Assembly: GCA_022486705.1 (NCBI GenBank)
Contig: JAKVKC010000003.1
Coordinates: 1-64,000, forward strand
DNA from: Solobacterium sp.
GTDB lineage: Bacteria; Bacillota_I; Bacilli_A; Erysipelotrichales; Erysipelotrichaceae
Reading direction: 5' to 3'
DNA length: 64,000 bases
Shown here: in pieces, positions 44,031 through 52,249 of the stretch
How the letters are laid out: each line of letters begins with the position of its first letter
Numbering within the stretch: the stretch's first letter is position 1
Notes under the pieces: generated by a model
Told to the model about the DNA's origin: nothing
Database searches by the model: none
What the model saw: only the letters and a program-made list of their open reading frames with translations
Translations under genes and position numbers: made by a program

Positions 44031-45791
44031 TTAGAATACCTTGTATTTCTCTTTGCCGGAATAGGATGTATGCAGCAGTTTCTCTGCAAGTTCACTTCCC
44101 GGTTTTTCCAGATAATCCTTATAAAGTTCTTGGATCTGAGGGTTGTCGGAAGATACTCTTAATTCACATGCCTTATCTTCATCATACAGAGCTTTCATAC
44201 GAAGCTCCTTATAGCCATATCCGATCTTGCCATTCTTGACGCGGGATGGAACGATTGACTGACCGCCGCCGTTGATGCATCCGCCTGGGCAGCCCATGAC
44301 TTCAATGAAAGTATACTTTGATGTGCCTGCTTTGACTTCATCGATCAAAGGTCTTGCACATGACATAGAAGAAGTGATAGCGATCCAGATCTTGGTGCCA
44401 TTCAGATCAATCTCTGCTTCCTTGACACCAGCCATGCCGCGGCATGCTTCAAAATCAACAGGATCCAGTTTCTTTCCTTCAAGCTTCTGCTTGACTGTAC
44501 GAAGAGCTGCTTCCATGACACCGCCGGTCGCACCGAAGATGACACCGGCACCTGTATAGTCTCCTAAAAGATCCTGATCAAATTCTTCATCTTCCAATTC
44601 ATTCCAGTCAATGCCGAACATCTTGATCAGACGGGCACATTCTCTTGTTGTAAGGACTGCATCCACATCAACATAATCTGCTGTCTTATTCTCCGGTCTC
44701 TGGATCTCAGATTTCTTGGCAATGCAAGGCATGATGGATACGACATAGATATCCTTAGGTTCAACACCTTTTTTCTTTGCCCAGTAAGATTTGATCACTG
44801 CACCAAGCATCATATGCGGAGATTTTGATGTGCTTAAATGCGGCAGCAGTTCTGGATACTCATATTCCATAAAACGCACCCATCCTGGTGAGCAGGATGT
44901 CAGCATTGGCAATGTCCCCTTATTCTGCAGTCTGTCAAGCAGTTCATTGCCCTCTTCCATAATGGTCAGATCGGCACCGAAGTTGGTATCATAGACTCTG
45001 TCAAAGCCGCATGCTTTCAGTGCTGCAGTCATTTTTCCGGTAACACGGGAACCGATCGGCATACCGAACTCTTCACCTAAAGAAGCACGGACAGCCGGTG
45101 CTGTCTGAACAATGACTGTTTTGTTAGGATCATTTAAAGCAGCAATGACATCCTGAATATTTTCTTTTTCCGTCAATGCACCTGTCGGACAGTTGATCAC
45201 ACACTGGCCGCACTGCATGCAGTCAACATCCGTAAATGATTTGTTATAGACCGGAGCGACAATTGTCTTGAAGCCTCTGTTCTCCAAACCTAAGATGCCA
45301 AGCCCCTGTACCTTCTTGCATGTTTCAATGCAGCGCTGGCAGAGGATGCATTTAGAAGTATCACGCACGATGCCATAGCTGAAGTCATCATATGTCGGTT
45401 CCGTATGCGCGCCCTCATATTCAGAAGTACGGATGCCCATTTCTTCACAGAGCGTCTGCAGTTCGCAATGTCCAGACTTCTTGCATGACAGGCAGTCCTT
45501 GTTATGATTTGAAAGCATCAGTTCCAAGGTGTTTCTTCTTCCCTGCAAAGCACGTTCACTGTTGGTAAAGACTTCCATTCCCTCTGAGATCGGTGTGGTG
45601 CAGGAGCTCAGCAGCGTTCTTGCCTTCTTTACTTCAACTAAGCAGATACGGCATGCGCCGGATTTATTAATATCTTTCAGATAGCATAAGGTAGGAATAT
45701 AGATGCCATTTTCGCGGGCAGCCTGCAGGATCGTCTTTCCTGCTTCTGCTTCAATTGCGCGATTGTTTATCTTTAAATGTACTGTTGTCAT
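44031..45791 (-). CDS. hydA: [FeFe] hydrogenase catalytic subunit HydA, bifurcating type
   Basis: This 586-residue hydrogenase carries a [2Fe-2S] plant-type domain (CYLKDINKSGACRICLVEV), a His-ligated [4Fe-4S] (HNKDCLSCKKSGHC), two further [4Fe-4S] clusters (CILCQRCIETC and CMQCGQCVINCP), and a full H-cluster domain with L1 TSCSPGW, L2 MPCIAKKSE and L3 GCPGGCINGGGQ. It evolves or oxidises H2 in the cytoplasm. With HydB and HydC in the same operon it probably forms the electron-bifurcating HydABC complex that uses NADH plus reduced ferredoxin. Start at 45791 after AAGGAAGGAAG; the longer frame has no ribosome site. Confidence 0.95.
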   Translation of the reverse strand: MTTVHLKINNRAIEAEAGKTILQAARENGIYIPTLCYLKDINKSGACRICLVEVKKARTLLSSCTTPISEGMEVFTNSERALQGRRNTLELMLSNHNKDCLSCKKSGHCELQTLCEEMGIRTSEYEGAHTEPTYDDFSYGIVRDTSKCILCQRCIETCKKVQGLGILGLENRGFKTIVAPVYNKSFTDVDCMQCGQCVINCPTGALTEKENIQDVIAALNDPNKTVIVQTAPAVRASLGEEFGMPIGSRVTGKMTAALKACGFDRVYDTNFGADLTIMEEGNELLDRLQNKGTLPMLTSCSPGWVRFMEYEYPELLPHLSTSKSPHMMLGAVIKSYWAKKKGVEPKDIYVVSIMPCIAKKSEIQRPENKTADYVDVDAVLTTRECARLIKMFGIDWNELEDEEFDQDLLGDYTGAGVIFGATGGVMEAALRTVKQKLEGKKLDPVDFEACRGMAGVKEAEIDLNGTKIWIAITSSMSCARPLIDEVKAGTSKYTFIEVMGCPGGCINGGGQSIVPSRVKNGKIGYGYKELRMKALYDEDKACELRVSSDNPQIQELYKDYLEKPGSELAEKLLHTSYSGKEKYKVF

Positions 45792-45805
45792 TTTATCTTC
45801 CTTCC

Positions 45806-47608
45806 TTAATGTCTTTCTACGGCATTGAAGCGGCAGGAACTGATGCATGTACCGCACTTAATGCACTTGCTTGTATCAATCTTGAATACTTCTTTGCCGG
45901 CGACACCGGTGATTGCCTCAACTGGGCAGTTCCTTGCACACATTGAGCACTTGCGGCACTTATCCGGATTGATAGAATAGGTCAGCAGATGTTTGCATAC
46001 ACCGGCTGGACATTTCTTATCGACGATATGCGCAATGTATTCATCTCTGAAGTGGTTCAGGGTAGACAGAATTGGATTCGGTGCTGTCTGACCAAGTCCG
46101 CATAATGCCGTATCCTTGATCTCATAGCAGAGCTTTTCCATTTCATCCAGCATCTCCATCGTGCCTTCGCCATCGGTGATCTTTGTCAGCATTTCCAGCA
46201 GACGCTTTGTGCCGACACGGCATGGTGTGCATTTGCCGCAGGATTCATCACAGATAAATTCCATATAGAACTTTGCGACATCGACCATACAGTTATCTTC
46301 ATCCATGACGATCATACCGCCGGATCCCATCATGGAACCAGCCTTGATCAGGTTGTCATAATCGATCGGTGTATCCAATTCTTTTTCCGTCAGACAGCCG
46401 CCGGAAGGTCCGCCGGTCTGTACTGCTTTGAAGGCTTTATTATTCGGACAGCCGCCGCCGATATCATAAATGATCTCACGCAGTGTCGTGCCCATTGGAA
46501 TCTCGACCAGGCCGGTATTCTTGATCTTTCCGCCCAGAGCGAAGACCTTGGTGCCCTTCGATTTTTCAGTGCCGATGGAAGAATACCAAGCTGCACCCTT
46601 ATTGATGATCTGTGCTACATTGCCAAGTGTTTCAACGTTATTGATGCTGGTCGGCTTGCCCCATACACCATGAACAGCTGGGAATGGCGGCTTTGGATTC
46701 GGCATGCCGCGCTTTCCTTCGATGGAAGAGATCAATGCCGTCTCTTCTCCGCAGACAAAGGCACCTGCACCTAAACGCAGTTCAATATCAAAATCAAATC
46801 CTGAATTGAAAATATTTTTTCCTAACAGGTCGTATTTATGTGCCTGATCAATAGCAATCTGCAGTCTCTGTACAGCTATTGGATATTCCGCACGGATATA
46901 GATATATCCCTGATGAGCACCGACAGCATAGGCCATGATGGCCATGCCTTCCAACACTGCATGCGGATCGCCTTCCAGCAGAGAACGATCCATGAATGCA
47001 CCTGGATCACCTTCATCTGCATTGCAGATGACATACTTTTCATCGCCTGGTTCATTGGCTTCGAACTGCCACTTCATGCCTGTGGAGAAACCGGCACCGC
47101 CTCTTCCTCTCAGACCGGAAGCTTTGATCTCATCAATGACTTCCTGCGGTTTCATGCTGGTCAGCACTTTTCCCAATGCCTCATAGCCATCCATTGCAAT
47201 GTATTCATCAATATCTTCTGGATTGATCTTGCCGCAGTTGCGCAGCGCAATTCTCTGCTGCTTTTCATAGAACTTGATCTTATTGATATCTAAGATCTTC
47301 TCATGTGTCTGCAGATCCTCATCGCTCAGCTGAAGTTCTTTTACAACTCTTCCTTTGTAAATATGTTCAGATACAATCTTCTCTACATCATCAACTTTGA
47401 CATGAGAATAGAAGATCTGATCCGGATAAACAGCAACGATCGGTCCCTTCTGGCAAAGTCCGAAGCATCCTGTTTTGATGACGCTGACTTCCTGATCAAG
47501 CTGGTATTTTTTCAGCGTTTCAATGAAAGCATCATAGATGCCAGCTGAATTGCTGGCGGAACAGCCTGTGCCTGCACAGATCAGTATATTCGTACGATAT
47601 GTTGGCAT
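45806..47608 (-). CDS. hydB: Hydrogenase flavin subunit HydB (NuoF-like)
   Basis: This 600-residue subunit has an N-terminal thioredoxin-like [2Fe-2S] domain (CAGTGCSAS and CFGLCQKGP), then the FMN/NAD domain (SGLRGRGGAGFSTGMKW and CNADEGDPGAFMDR), the SLBB region, a [4Fe-4S] site (CGKCTPCRVG) and a C-terminal pair of [4Fe-4S] clusters (CRKCSMCARNCP, CIKCGTCISSCR). It links NADH to HydA and is the likely bifurcation site in the family. The ATG overlaps the stop of the thioredoxin-like gene. Confidence 0.95.
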   Translation of the reverse strand: MPTYRTNILICAGTGCSASNSAGIYDAFIETLKKYQLDQEVSVIKTGCFGLCQKGPIVAVYPDQIFYSHVKVDDVEKIVSEHIYKGRVVKELQLSDEDLQTHEKILDINKIKFYEKQQRIALRNCGKINPEDIDEYIAMDGYEALGKVLTSMKPQEVIDEIKASGLRGRGGAGFSTGMKWQFEANEPGDEKYVICNADEGDPGAFMDRSLLEGDPHAVLEGMAIMAYAVGAHQGYIYIRAEYPIAVQRLQIAIDQAHKYDLLGKNIFNSGFDFDIELRLGAGAFVCGEETALISSIEGKRGMPNPKPPFPAVHGVWGKPTSINNVETLGNVAQIINKGAAWYSSIGTEKSKGTKVFALGGKIKNTGLVEIPMGTTLREIIYDIGGGCPNNKAFKAVQTGGPSGGCLTEKELDTPIDYDNLIKAGSMMGSGGMIVMDEDNCMVDVAKFYMEFICDESCGKCTPCRVGTKRLLEMLTKITDGEGTMEMLDEMEKLCYEIKDTALCGLGQTAPNPILSTLNHFRDEYIAHIVDKKCPAGVCKHLLTYSINPDKCRKCSMCARNCPVEAITGVAGKEVFKIDTSKCIKCGTCISSCRFNAVERH

Positions 47609-47988
47609 CAGAGCTTACCATTCGCTTTCTCAGCAGCATCCACCGTATATTCTTCAACAACTTTGCCTTCACCAACATGTTCCTTCAGAATGCGGGAGGC
47701 CTTTTCCGGTGTGACATGAACATAAGTCACCTGATGGTTGTCCTTGTCAAAGATCTGCACGATCGGTTCATACGAATTCAGACCGATATCACCTGTCTGA
47801 GTAATGACACAGTTGTAATTGTTGTCAGATGCATCTTTAACTAGCTGGTTTAATACTGGACGTGCACCGGCAGCGATGCCGCTGGTTGCCATGCCGACAA
47901 CAACACGATACTCTTTGCCGCCTTCGCGCATTTCTACTTTCTTTAAAGCTTCATCACGCAGTTTCTTCAAATCATCAAGACTTTTCAT
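47608..47988 (-). CDS. Thioredoxin-like ferredoxin-fold protein lacking cluster cysteines
   Basis: This 126-residue protein has the fold and flanking motifs of the 2Fe-2S thioredoxin-like ferredoxins encoded in HydABC operons (GMATSGIAAGARPV; TQTGDIGLNSYEPIV; VTYVHVTPEKASRI). In relatives the motif residues are Cys, but here Ser, Asp and Asn occupy those places, and the single remaining Cys (NYNCVI) is elsewhere. It probably cannot bind a [2Fe-2S] cluster and may be structural or regulatory. The start at 47988 is 7 bases after AGGAGG; a GTG is 6 bases upstream. Confidence 0.85.
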   Translation of the reverse strand: MKSLDDLKKLRDEALKKVEMREGGKEYRVVVGMATSGIAAGARPVLNQLVKDASDNNYNCVITQTGDIGLNSYEPIVQIFDKDNHQVTYVHVTPEKASRILKEHVGEGKVVEEYTVDAAEKANGKL

Positions 47989-47990
47989 AT

Positions 47991-48542
47991 TCACTCCTCC
48001 TTACTTAGTGAAGTAATTCCGCTGTTGATATAATCATGGATCCATAAGAGAATATCCGGTTCCAGAAGACTGACACCTTCCAGCTGTTTCTTGATATCCT
48101 CTGTATCAAAGACAAATTCTTTTTTATCAAATGCATATTCAAATCTGAGATGAATATTTTCATTGGCCTGGATCACACTCATGATCGTCTGCCCCATATC
48201 ACCAATTGGCGGCGTATCAATAAAGCTCCGCTGTACAGAACAATGGATCTCCGTGCCGACGCCCTTTTGGCTTTGAATGGTGAATGAACCATGGCACATA
48301 TCCGCCAGTCCTTTCAGAAAGCTAAGGCCCAGGCCGATAGATCGTGTTGTTCTTGTTGTATGGAACGGATCAACAAAGCGTTCTGCATCTGCCTGATCCA
48401 TTCCTTTGCCGTCATCCTTGACGCTCATTTCAATCGTATCTTCCTCTGTCTTTTCAAAGACTTTCAGAATGATATTCTTTGCACCGGCAGAAACACTGTT
48501 GATCAGTATTTCCAAGAGATGCATGGCCAGATCTTCCATCAT
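47991..48542 (-). CDS. Histidine-kinase-like ATPase protein of the hydrogenase operon
   Basis: This 183-residue soluble protein has a GHKL ATPase fold: N box EILINSVSAGAKNI (about residue 13), G1 DDGKGM, and G2 TRSIGLGLSFLKGL. There is no dimerisation/His box or receiver, so it is not a full sensor kinase. Such proteins are regularly encoded beside bifurcating hydrogenases and may signal redox state with the DRTGG and PHP proteins. Its ATG overlaps the PHP stop (ATGA). Confidence 0.82.
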   Translation of the reverse strand: MMEDLAMHLLEILINSVSAGAKNIILKVFEKTEEDTIEMSVKDDGKGMDQADAERFVDPFHTTRTTRSIGLGLSFLKGLADMCHGSFTIQSQKGVGTEIHCSVQRSFIDTPPIGDMGQTIMSVIQANENIHLRFEYAFDKKEFVFDTEDIKKQLEGVSLLEPDILLWIHDYINSGITSLSKEE

Positions 48543-49240
48543 AGATTTCGGCGCCACAGCCTCTGCAGCTGTGCCTCACAGATCTCATGGATCGGTTCGC
48601 TGATATCGATCAGCCGATGAGCATCGGAATCCATGAGCCAGACGGTACTGTCCTTATTGATCCATGGATGGCTTTTTTCAATCACGCTCATATCTTCTTC
48701 TTTTTTCACCTCGATACCGTCATACGGCAGATCTTTTGGAATGAATCCAAGCTGTACAAGAATACTGTTTGTGCGGCCGACTGCATGTGCCAATACAGCA
48801 GCCCCGCCATGATGATGAATGGACTCAACTGTTTCTTCCAAAGATGCATCCAAGGAAGTAATCAGCAATGCTTTCTCCTCGGCAATCACTTCATCCTTTT
48901 CATTCATGATCAGTTCGTGACCGAAGTACTTCGGATCATATTCTGTACGGATCAATTTTTTATCGATCCATTCCTGCATCCCAAGTGCATCGTTCAGTGT
49001 CCTGAAATATCCTAAGACATGGACTTCCTCGATGGTCTGCAGTTCGCAGCCATAGATCAGTCTGATCCCTGCTTTCGCTGCACATCGATCGACGGCAGGA
49101 AGATTGCGGCAGGAATTATGATCCGTAACAGCAATCACATCCAAACCTTTGATGGCAGCCATGTTGCAGATATTGTTCGGTGTCATATCATCATCTGCAC
49201 AGGGACTGAGACAGGAATGAATATGCAGATCGTAATGCAT
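48539..49240 (-). CDS. PHP-domain phosphoesterase
   Basis: This 233-residue metal-dependent phosphoesterase opens with HIHSCLSPCADDDMTP (first metal ligands) and carries AVTDHNS, GCELQT, AHAVGR and the final DSDAHRL. PHP proteins hydrolyse small phosphoesters or nucleotide signals; the substrate here is unknown. It lies between two predicted regulatory proteins, adjacent without gap to the DRTGG gene. Confidence 0.85.
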   Translation of the reverse strand: MHYDLHIHSCLSPCADDDMTPNNICNMAAIKGLDVIAVTDHNSCRNLPAVDRCAAKAGIRLIYGCELQTIEEVHVLGYFRTLNDALGMQEWIDKKLIRTEYDPKYFGHELIMNEKDEVIAEEKALLITSLDASLEETVESIHHHGGAAVLAHAVGRTNSILVQLGFIPKDLPYDGIEVKKEEDMSVIEKSHPWINKDSTVWLMDSDAHRLIDISEPIHEICEAQLQRLWRRNL

Positions 49241-49573
49241 TTAAATACCTAACTGATGCAAAGCTACCGCAGTCTCATACGAAGGCAGTCCGCTTTCAAT
49301 GATCACTAGTTTTTCTTCAGCTGCTTTTTGGATGAATTCCTCGGTCACGGCTGCATTGTCAGCGATAATGACACAGGAGAATTCCCGCAGTACCGCGACC
49401 GCCAGGACATTGATATGCACTTGGACGGTGATCCATGCATCCCCTTCATTTCCTCTGCCCATGACCCAGCTGAGCAGATCGCCTTCATATGCACCAGAGA
49501 TTTCTTTGCTGAGATCAAGCTGCGGCGTATCCAGCTGCCAATGGGTCGCATCAATACATTCCTGTATCTTCAT
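49241..49573 (-). CDS. DRTGG-domain protein (first copy)
   Basis: This 110-residue small alpha/beta protein is of the DRTGG type (motifs SWVMGRGNEGDAWITVQVHINVLAVA in two pieces, and ADNAAVTEEFIQKA). DRTGG domains occur in phosphotransacetylases and in hydrogenase gene clusters, probably as ligand or protein interaction modules. It overlaps its upstream neighbour by 4 bases. Confidence 0.75.
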   Translation of the reverse strand: MKIQECIDATHWQLDTPQLDLSKEISGAYEGDLLSWVMGRGNEGDAWITVQVHINVLAVAVLREFSCVIIADNAAVTEEFIQKAAEEKLVIIESGLPSYETAVALHQLGI

Positions 49574-50745
49574 TCTTCTGCTCCTTTATTCAGTATTCTG
49601 CATGATTTTAACGAACGATTTCCGTTCACTATTTCTTCAGCCATTGAACGACATGTCTGTTTCCCGCATGCACCGCAGTCATATCCCGGAAGTTCTTCCA
49701 GGATGGCATTGACCTTTTGAAATGCATTCATCTTTTCAGCAAAAGTACGTGTATCTTCATTCTTCAGATATGCATCTGAGAACAGTTCATCAAACGGAAG
49801 TTCTGAAGGTGTTTTTTTAGGCACATCTTTCAGCTTATCAATAAACTCATTGACTAGGTATGTACTGCCCCAGAGCAGATGGCCGCCGATGCATCCGTTG
49901 TAGCAGGAATACAGTGACAGCAGATGATACTGATTCAATATGCCGAATTCAGATTCATCCAGGATCTCGGAGATCTTTTCAAAACCATCCGCGACAAGGA
50001 CATCTGCTTTCTGTATGCGGCTCTGCACAGCACATGTCTGCAGTCCCTCAACACATAAGGCGACCGGTTCTCTGCCTTTATGGAGATTCTCACGGATCCT
50101 AGGAAACAGATCTGTAAGTGACAGGGCATGATCTACTTCATACATATCATTGCCATATGGATATTTCGCCAAGGCCAAGTTTGCTTCACATTCACATAGA
50201 TTGAAGATGCCAAGATGGTCTGACTTGACTCTGCGGCGGATCTGCTTTGCACAGATCTCAGACGGATACTGCAGCTGCAGCACATTCTCGCCCAGAATAC
50301 TGTATTTCTTTGAGATCAATTCATTGACGACGGGGCAGAAAGATTCAATGAAGTTAAAATCCTTGGCAGATTCAGAGATCAAAGAAGCTTCTTTTGCCAG
50401 CTGTGCATCAATATCTGTATGATCAACAACTTCATCAAAGCCAAGCTGCTTGATTGCATAGAACAGTTCTTCGGCATCCTGCGCTGACTGACAGCGTGAG
50501 AATAACCCCGTCGGTACAATGCATACCGTGTAATCATAATTTTTGATATCTTCCAATGTACTTCCGTGTGAGACCATGCCTTTGCTGTGGCATGCCCGCA
50601 CACACCGGCCGCAGTTGATGCAGTCCTGTTTATCAATATGAATACGATTGTCCGCCATAGAGATAGCTCCGGTCGGACATGCATGAAGACATTTCATGCA
50701 TCGTACGCAGTGTTCCAAAGTATATGCAATGACTGACTTGCTCAT
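49570..50745 (-). CDS. Hydrogenase-like iron-sulfur protein with altered H-cluster motifs
   Basis: This 391-residue protein has two N-terminal [4Fe-4S] ferredoxin motifs (CVRCMKCLHACP and CINCGRCVRACH), a domain related to the [FeFe] hydrogenase large subunit, and a C-terminal CGACGKQTC Fe-S domain. The H-cluster positions are changed: L1 appears as SFCPVV, L2 as NLCECEANL rather than MPCxxK, and L3 as CYNGCIGG. It therefore may bind a different cluster and act as a sensor rather than as an enzyme. Such proteins are known beside HydABC genes. It overlaps both neighbours by 4 bases. Confidence 0.82.
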   Translation of the reverse strand: MSKSVIAYTLEHCVRCMKCLHACPTGAISMADNRIHIDKQDCINCGRCVRACHSKGMVSHGSTLEDIKNYDYTVCIVPTGLFSRCQSAQDAEELFYAIKQLGFDEVVDHTDIDAQLAKEASLISESAKDFNFIESFCPVVNELISKKYSILGENVLQLQYPSEICAKQIRRRVKSDHLGIFNLCECEANLALAKYPYGNDMYEVDHALSLTDLFPRIRENLHKGREPVALCVEGLQTCAVQSRIQKADVLVADGFEKISEILDESEFGILNQYHLLSLYSCYNGCIGGHLLWGSTYLVNEFIDKLKDVPKKTPSELPFDELFSDAYLKNEDTRTFAEKMNAFQKVNAILEELPGYDCGACGKQTCRSMAEEIVNGNRSLKSCRILNKGAEE

Positions 50746-51173
50746 TTTGCAGCCTCCGCAAAAGACATGGTGATCGTCGTTCCTTTTGGAGATGACTGAA
50801 TATCAAATGCATCGCTGACATTCTTCATATTCGGCAGTCCCATTCCAGCGCCAAATCCCATTTCCCGCGCTTTCTGATCGGCGGTAGAGAATCCCGGCGT
50901 CATTGCTTTGGCAATATCCGGAATGCCCGGCCCTGGATCTTTGAAGATCAATTGAACTCTGCCATCCTGGAAAACATCCAGATCGATATGTCCGCCCCAA
51001 GCATGGATCAGCAGATTGATCTCTGCTTCATAAGAAGCGACTGCAATCCTTCTGAGCACACTGCTCTGAAAACCCAAAGCAGACAGTGTATGCTTGATAT
51101 CAGAACTTGCTGTACCGGCATGGGCGAAATCATCTCTGGCAACTTCATAGTCTTTATGAAAGATCGTTTCCAT
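50742..51173 (-). CDS. RsbW/SpoIIAB-like anti-sigma-type ATPase
   Basis: This 143-residue GHKL-type serine kinase fold has N-box region RIAVASYEAEINLLIHAWGG, G1 KDPGPGIPDIAKAM, and G2 GFGAGMGLPNMKN. It resembles anti-sigma factor kinases but no sigma or anti-anti-sigma gene is beside it. It probably works with the DRTGG and hydrogenase-like proteins in a redox-responsive module. Ribosome site AAAGGA; overlaps the upstream DRTGG gene by 20 bases. Confidence 0.82.
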   Translation of the reverse strand: METIFHKDYEVARDDFAHAGTASSDIKHTLSALGFQSSVLRRIAVASYEAEINLLIHAWGGHIDLDVFQDGRVQLIFKDPGPGIPDIAKAMTPGFSTADQKAREMGFGAGMGLPNMKNVSDAFDIQSSPKGTTITMSFAEAAK

Positions 51174-51522
51174 GCGCTATTCCTTTCAGACCATTGCCAT
51201 ACAGAATGCCGCATGCTTCATACATTGTGCATGCCGTTGACAGGACAGCAATACCTCTCTCCTGCGCTGCCTGACAGATGTCAGGATTCAGTTTTTTATT
51301 GCGAACTAAAACAACCAAATGAATATCCAGCATTTCTGCTGTATTCAATGCCTGAACATTGCACAGACCTGTGATCAGTACTGTTGATTCAGGTGAATTG
51401 CGGATCATAGCTAAAGCATCGCTCATCAGATCAGAAGCAAAGGCCGCATTAAAGTCTCGATTTTCTTTATCTTCTACGGTGATATCAGCATGCAGCAGTT
51501 CACGGATCTGATCTGTGTTCAT
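51154..51522 (-). CDS. DRTGG-domain protein (second copy)
   Basis: This 122-residue protein is of the same general family as the copy at 49241 (AFASDLMSDALAMIRNSPE, VLITGLCNVQALNTAEML and VLVRNKKLNPDICQAAQERG, each in part). It is the second gene of the hydrogenase operon, 4 bases after hydC. Its role is unknown, possibly nucleotide or redox-ligand sensing. Confidence 0.75.
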   Translation of the reverse strand: MNTDQIRELLHADITVEDKENRDFNAAFASDLMSDALAMIRNSPESTVLITGLCNVQALNTAEMLDIHLVVLVRNKKLNPDICQAAQERGIAVLSTACTMYEACGILYGNGLKGIAHGNDLS

Positions 51523-51526
51523 ATGT

Positions 51527-52024
51527 CTATGCCCTAGGAGATGCCTTTTCTTCTTCGATGATCTTTTTGATCAGTTCAGTGACCTGTCCAGGATTTGTAT
51601 TGCCATGGACTTTCCCATCAATGACACATACCGGGGCAAGTCCGCAGGCGCCCAAGCATCTGGTCGCATCCAGTGAGAACATCCCATCTTCACTTGTTCC
51701 ATTGATCGGTGTCTTGATCAGTTCAGTTACAGCATCAATGATCTTCTGCGATCCTTTGACATAGCACGCAGTTCCCAGACAGATATTCACAACATGCTTG
51801 CCCTTTGGCTGCGTCGTAAATCCCGCATAGAACATAACTACGCCATAAACTTCCGCTACACTGGAACCTACCGATGCCGCAATCTTTTCCATTGCTTCAA
51901 ACGGAATGTAACCCAGCTGATTCTGCACATCATGCAGCATAACGATTGTCGGGCCAGGTTCAGAATGATGCTTTTCTACAATTGCATCAATCTTCTTTAA
52001 AGCATCTTGATTCAGCTTCTCCAT
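51527..52024 (-). CDS. hydC: Hydrogenase subunit HydC (NuoE-like)
   Basis: This 165-residue thioredoxin-like [2Fe-2S] subunit keeps all four ligands, CLGTAC and CLGACG, together with YGVVMFYAGF and the N-terminal helical bundle of NuoE proteins. It transfers electrons within HydABC or to NADH. First gene of the ten-gene operon; ribosome site AAGGAGG. The leader is about 80 nt from the Rex-controlled promoter. Confidence 0.93.
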   Translation of the reverse strand: MEKLNQDALKKIDAIVEKHHSEPGPTIVMLHDVQNQLGYIPFEAMEKIAASVGSSVAEVYGVVMFYAGFTTQPKGKHVVNICLGTACYVKGSQKIIDAVTELIKTPINGTSEDGMFSLDATRCLGACGLAPVCVIDGKVHGNTNPGQVTELIKKIIEEEKASPRA

Positions 52025-52112
52025 AATTCCTCCTTATTTAAATGATATTTTGTATTGTTTCAGATGAATACTTCGTTAAAAAACTAAGCATCACACATAA
52101 ATTCGCAAAAAA

Positions 52113-52121
52113 ATTATAGCA
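52113..52121 (-). promoter_or_regulatory. Extended -10 promoter of the hydrogenase operon
   Basis: On the minus strand TGCTATAAT, an extended consensus -10, about 90 bases before hydC. No good -35; the -35 position lies inside the putative Rex operator. Confidence 0.65.
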
Positions 52122-52125
52122 TTTA

Positions 52126-52145
52126 TTTGTGAATAATTACGCAAA
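52126..52145. promoter_or_regulatory. Candidate Rex operator overlapping the hyd promoter
   Basis: A TTTGTGAA half-site, a T-rich centre and CAAA end match 19 of 20 defined positions of the low-GC Gram-positive Rex consensus WWTGTGAANTNNTNNNCAWW. It covers the spacer and -35 region, so a bound repressor would block RNA polymerase. Rex dissociates at high NADH/NAD, which would induce hydrogen production. A weaker similar half-site lies at about 52091-52108. Confidence 0.6.
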
Positions 52146-52203
52146 AAGTTACAAATTCATTTCCATAAATCATGCTTTAAAGGCAAACATGAAAATAATG
52201 AAA

Positions 52204-52231
52204 AAAAGCTGAAAGGATCTCTTTCGGCTTC
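52204..52231 (-). terminator. Terminator of the nitrogenase-like/hydrogenase-maturation operon
   Basis: AAGCTGAAAG and CTTTCGGCTT pair with a mismatch; on the minus strand the stem is followed by seven T residues. It lies 19 bases beyond the hydE stop and ends the nine-gene operon. Confidence 0.8.
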
Positions 52232-52249
52232 TTGATTAGTAAACTGGTT

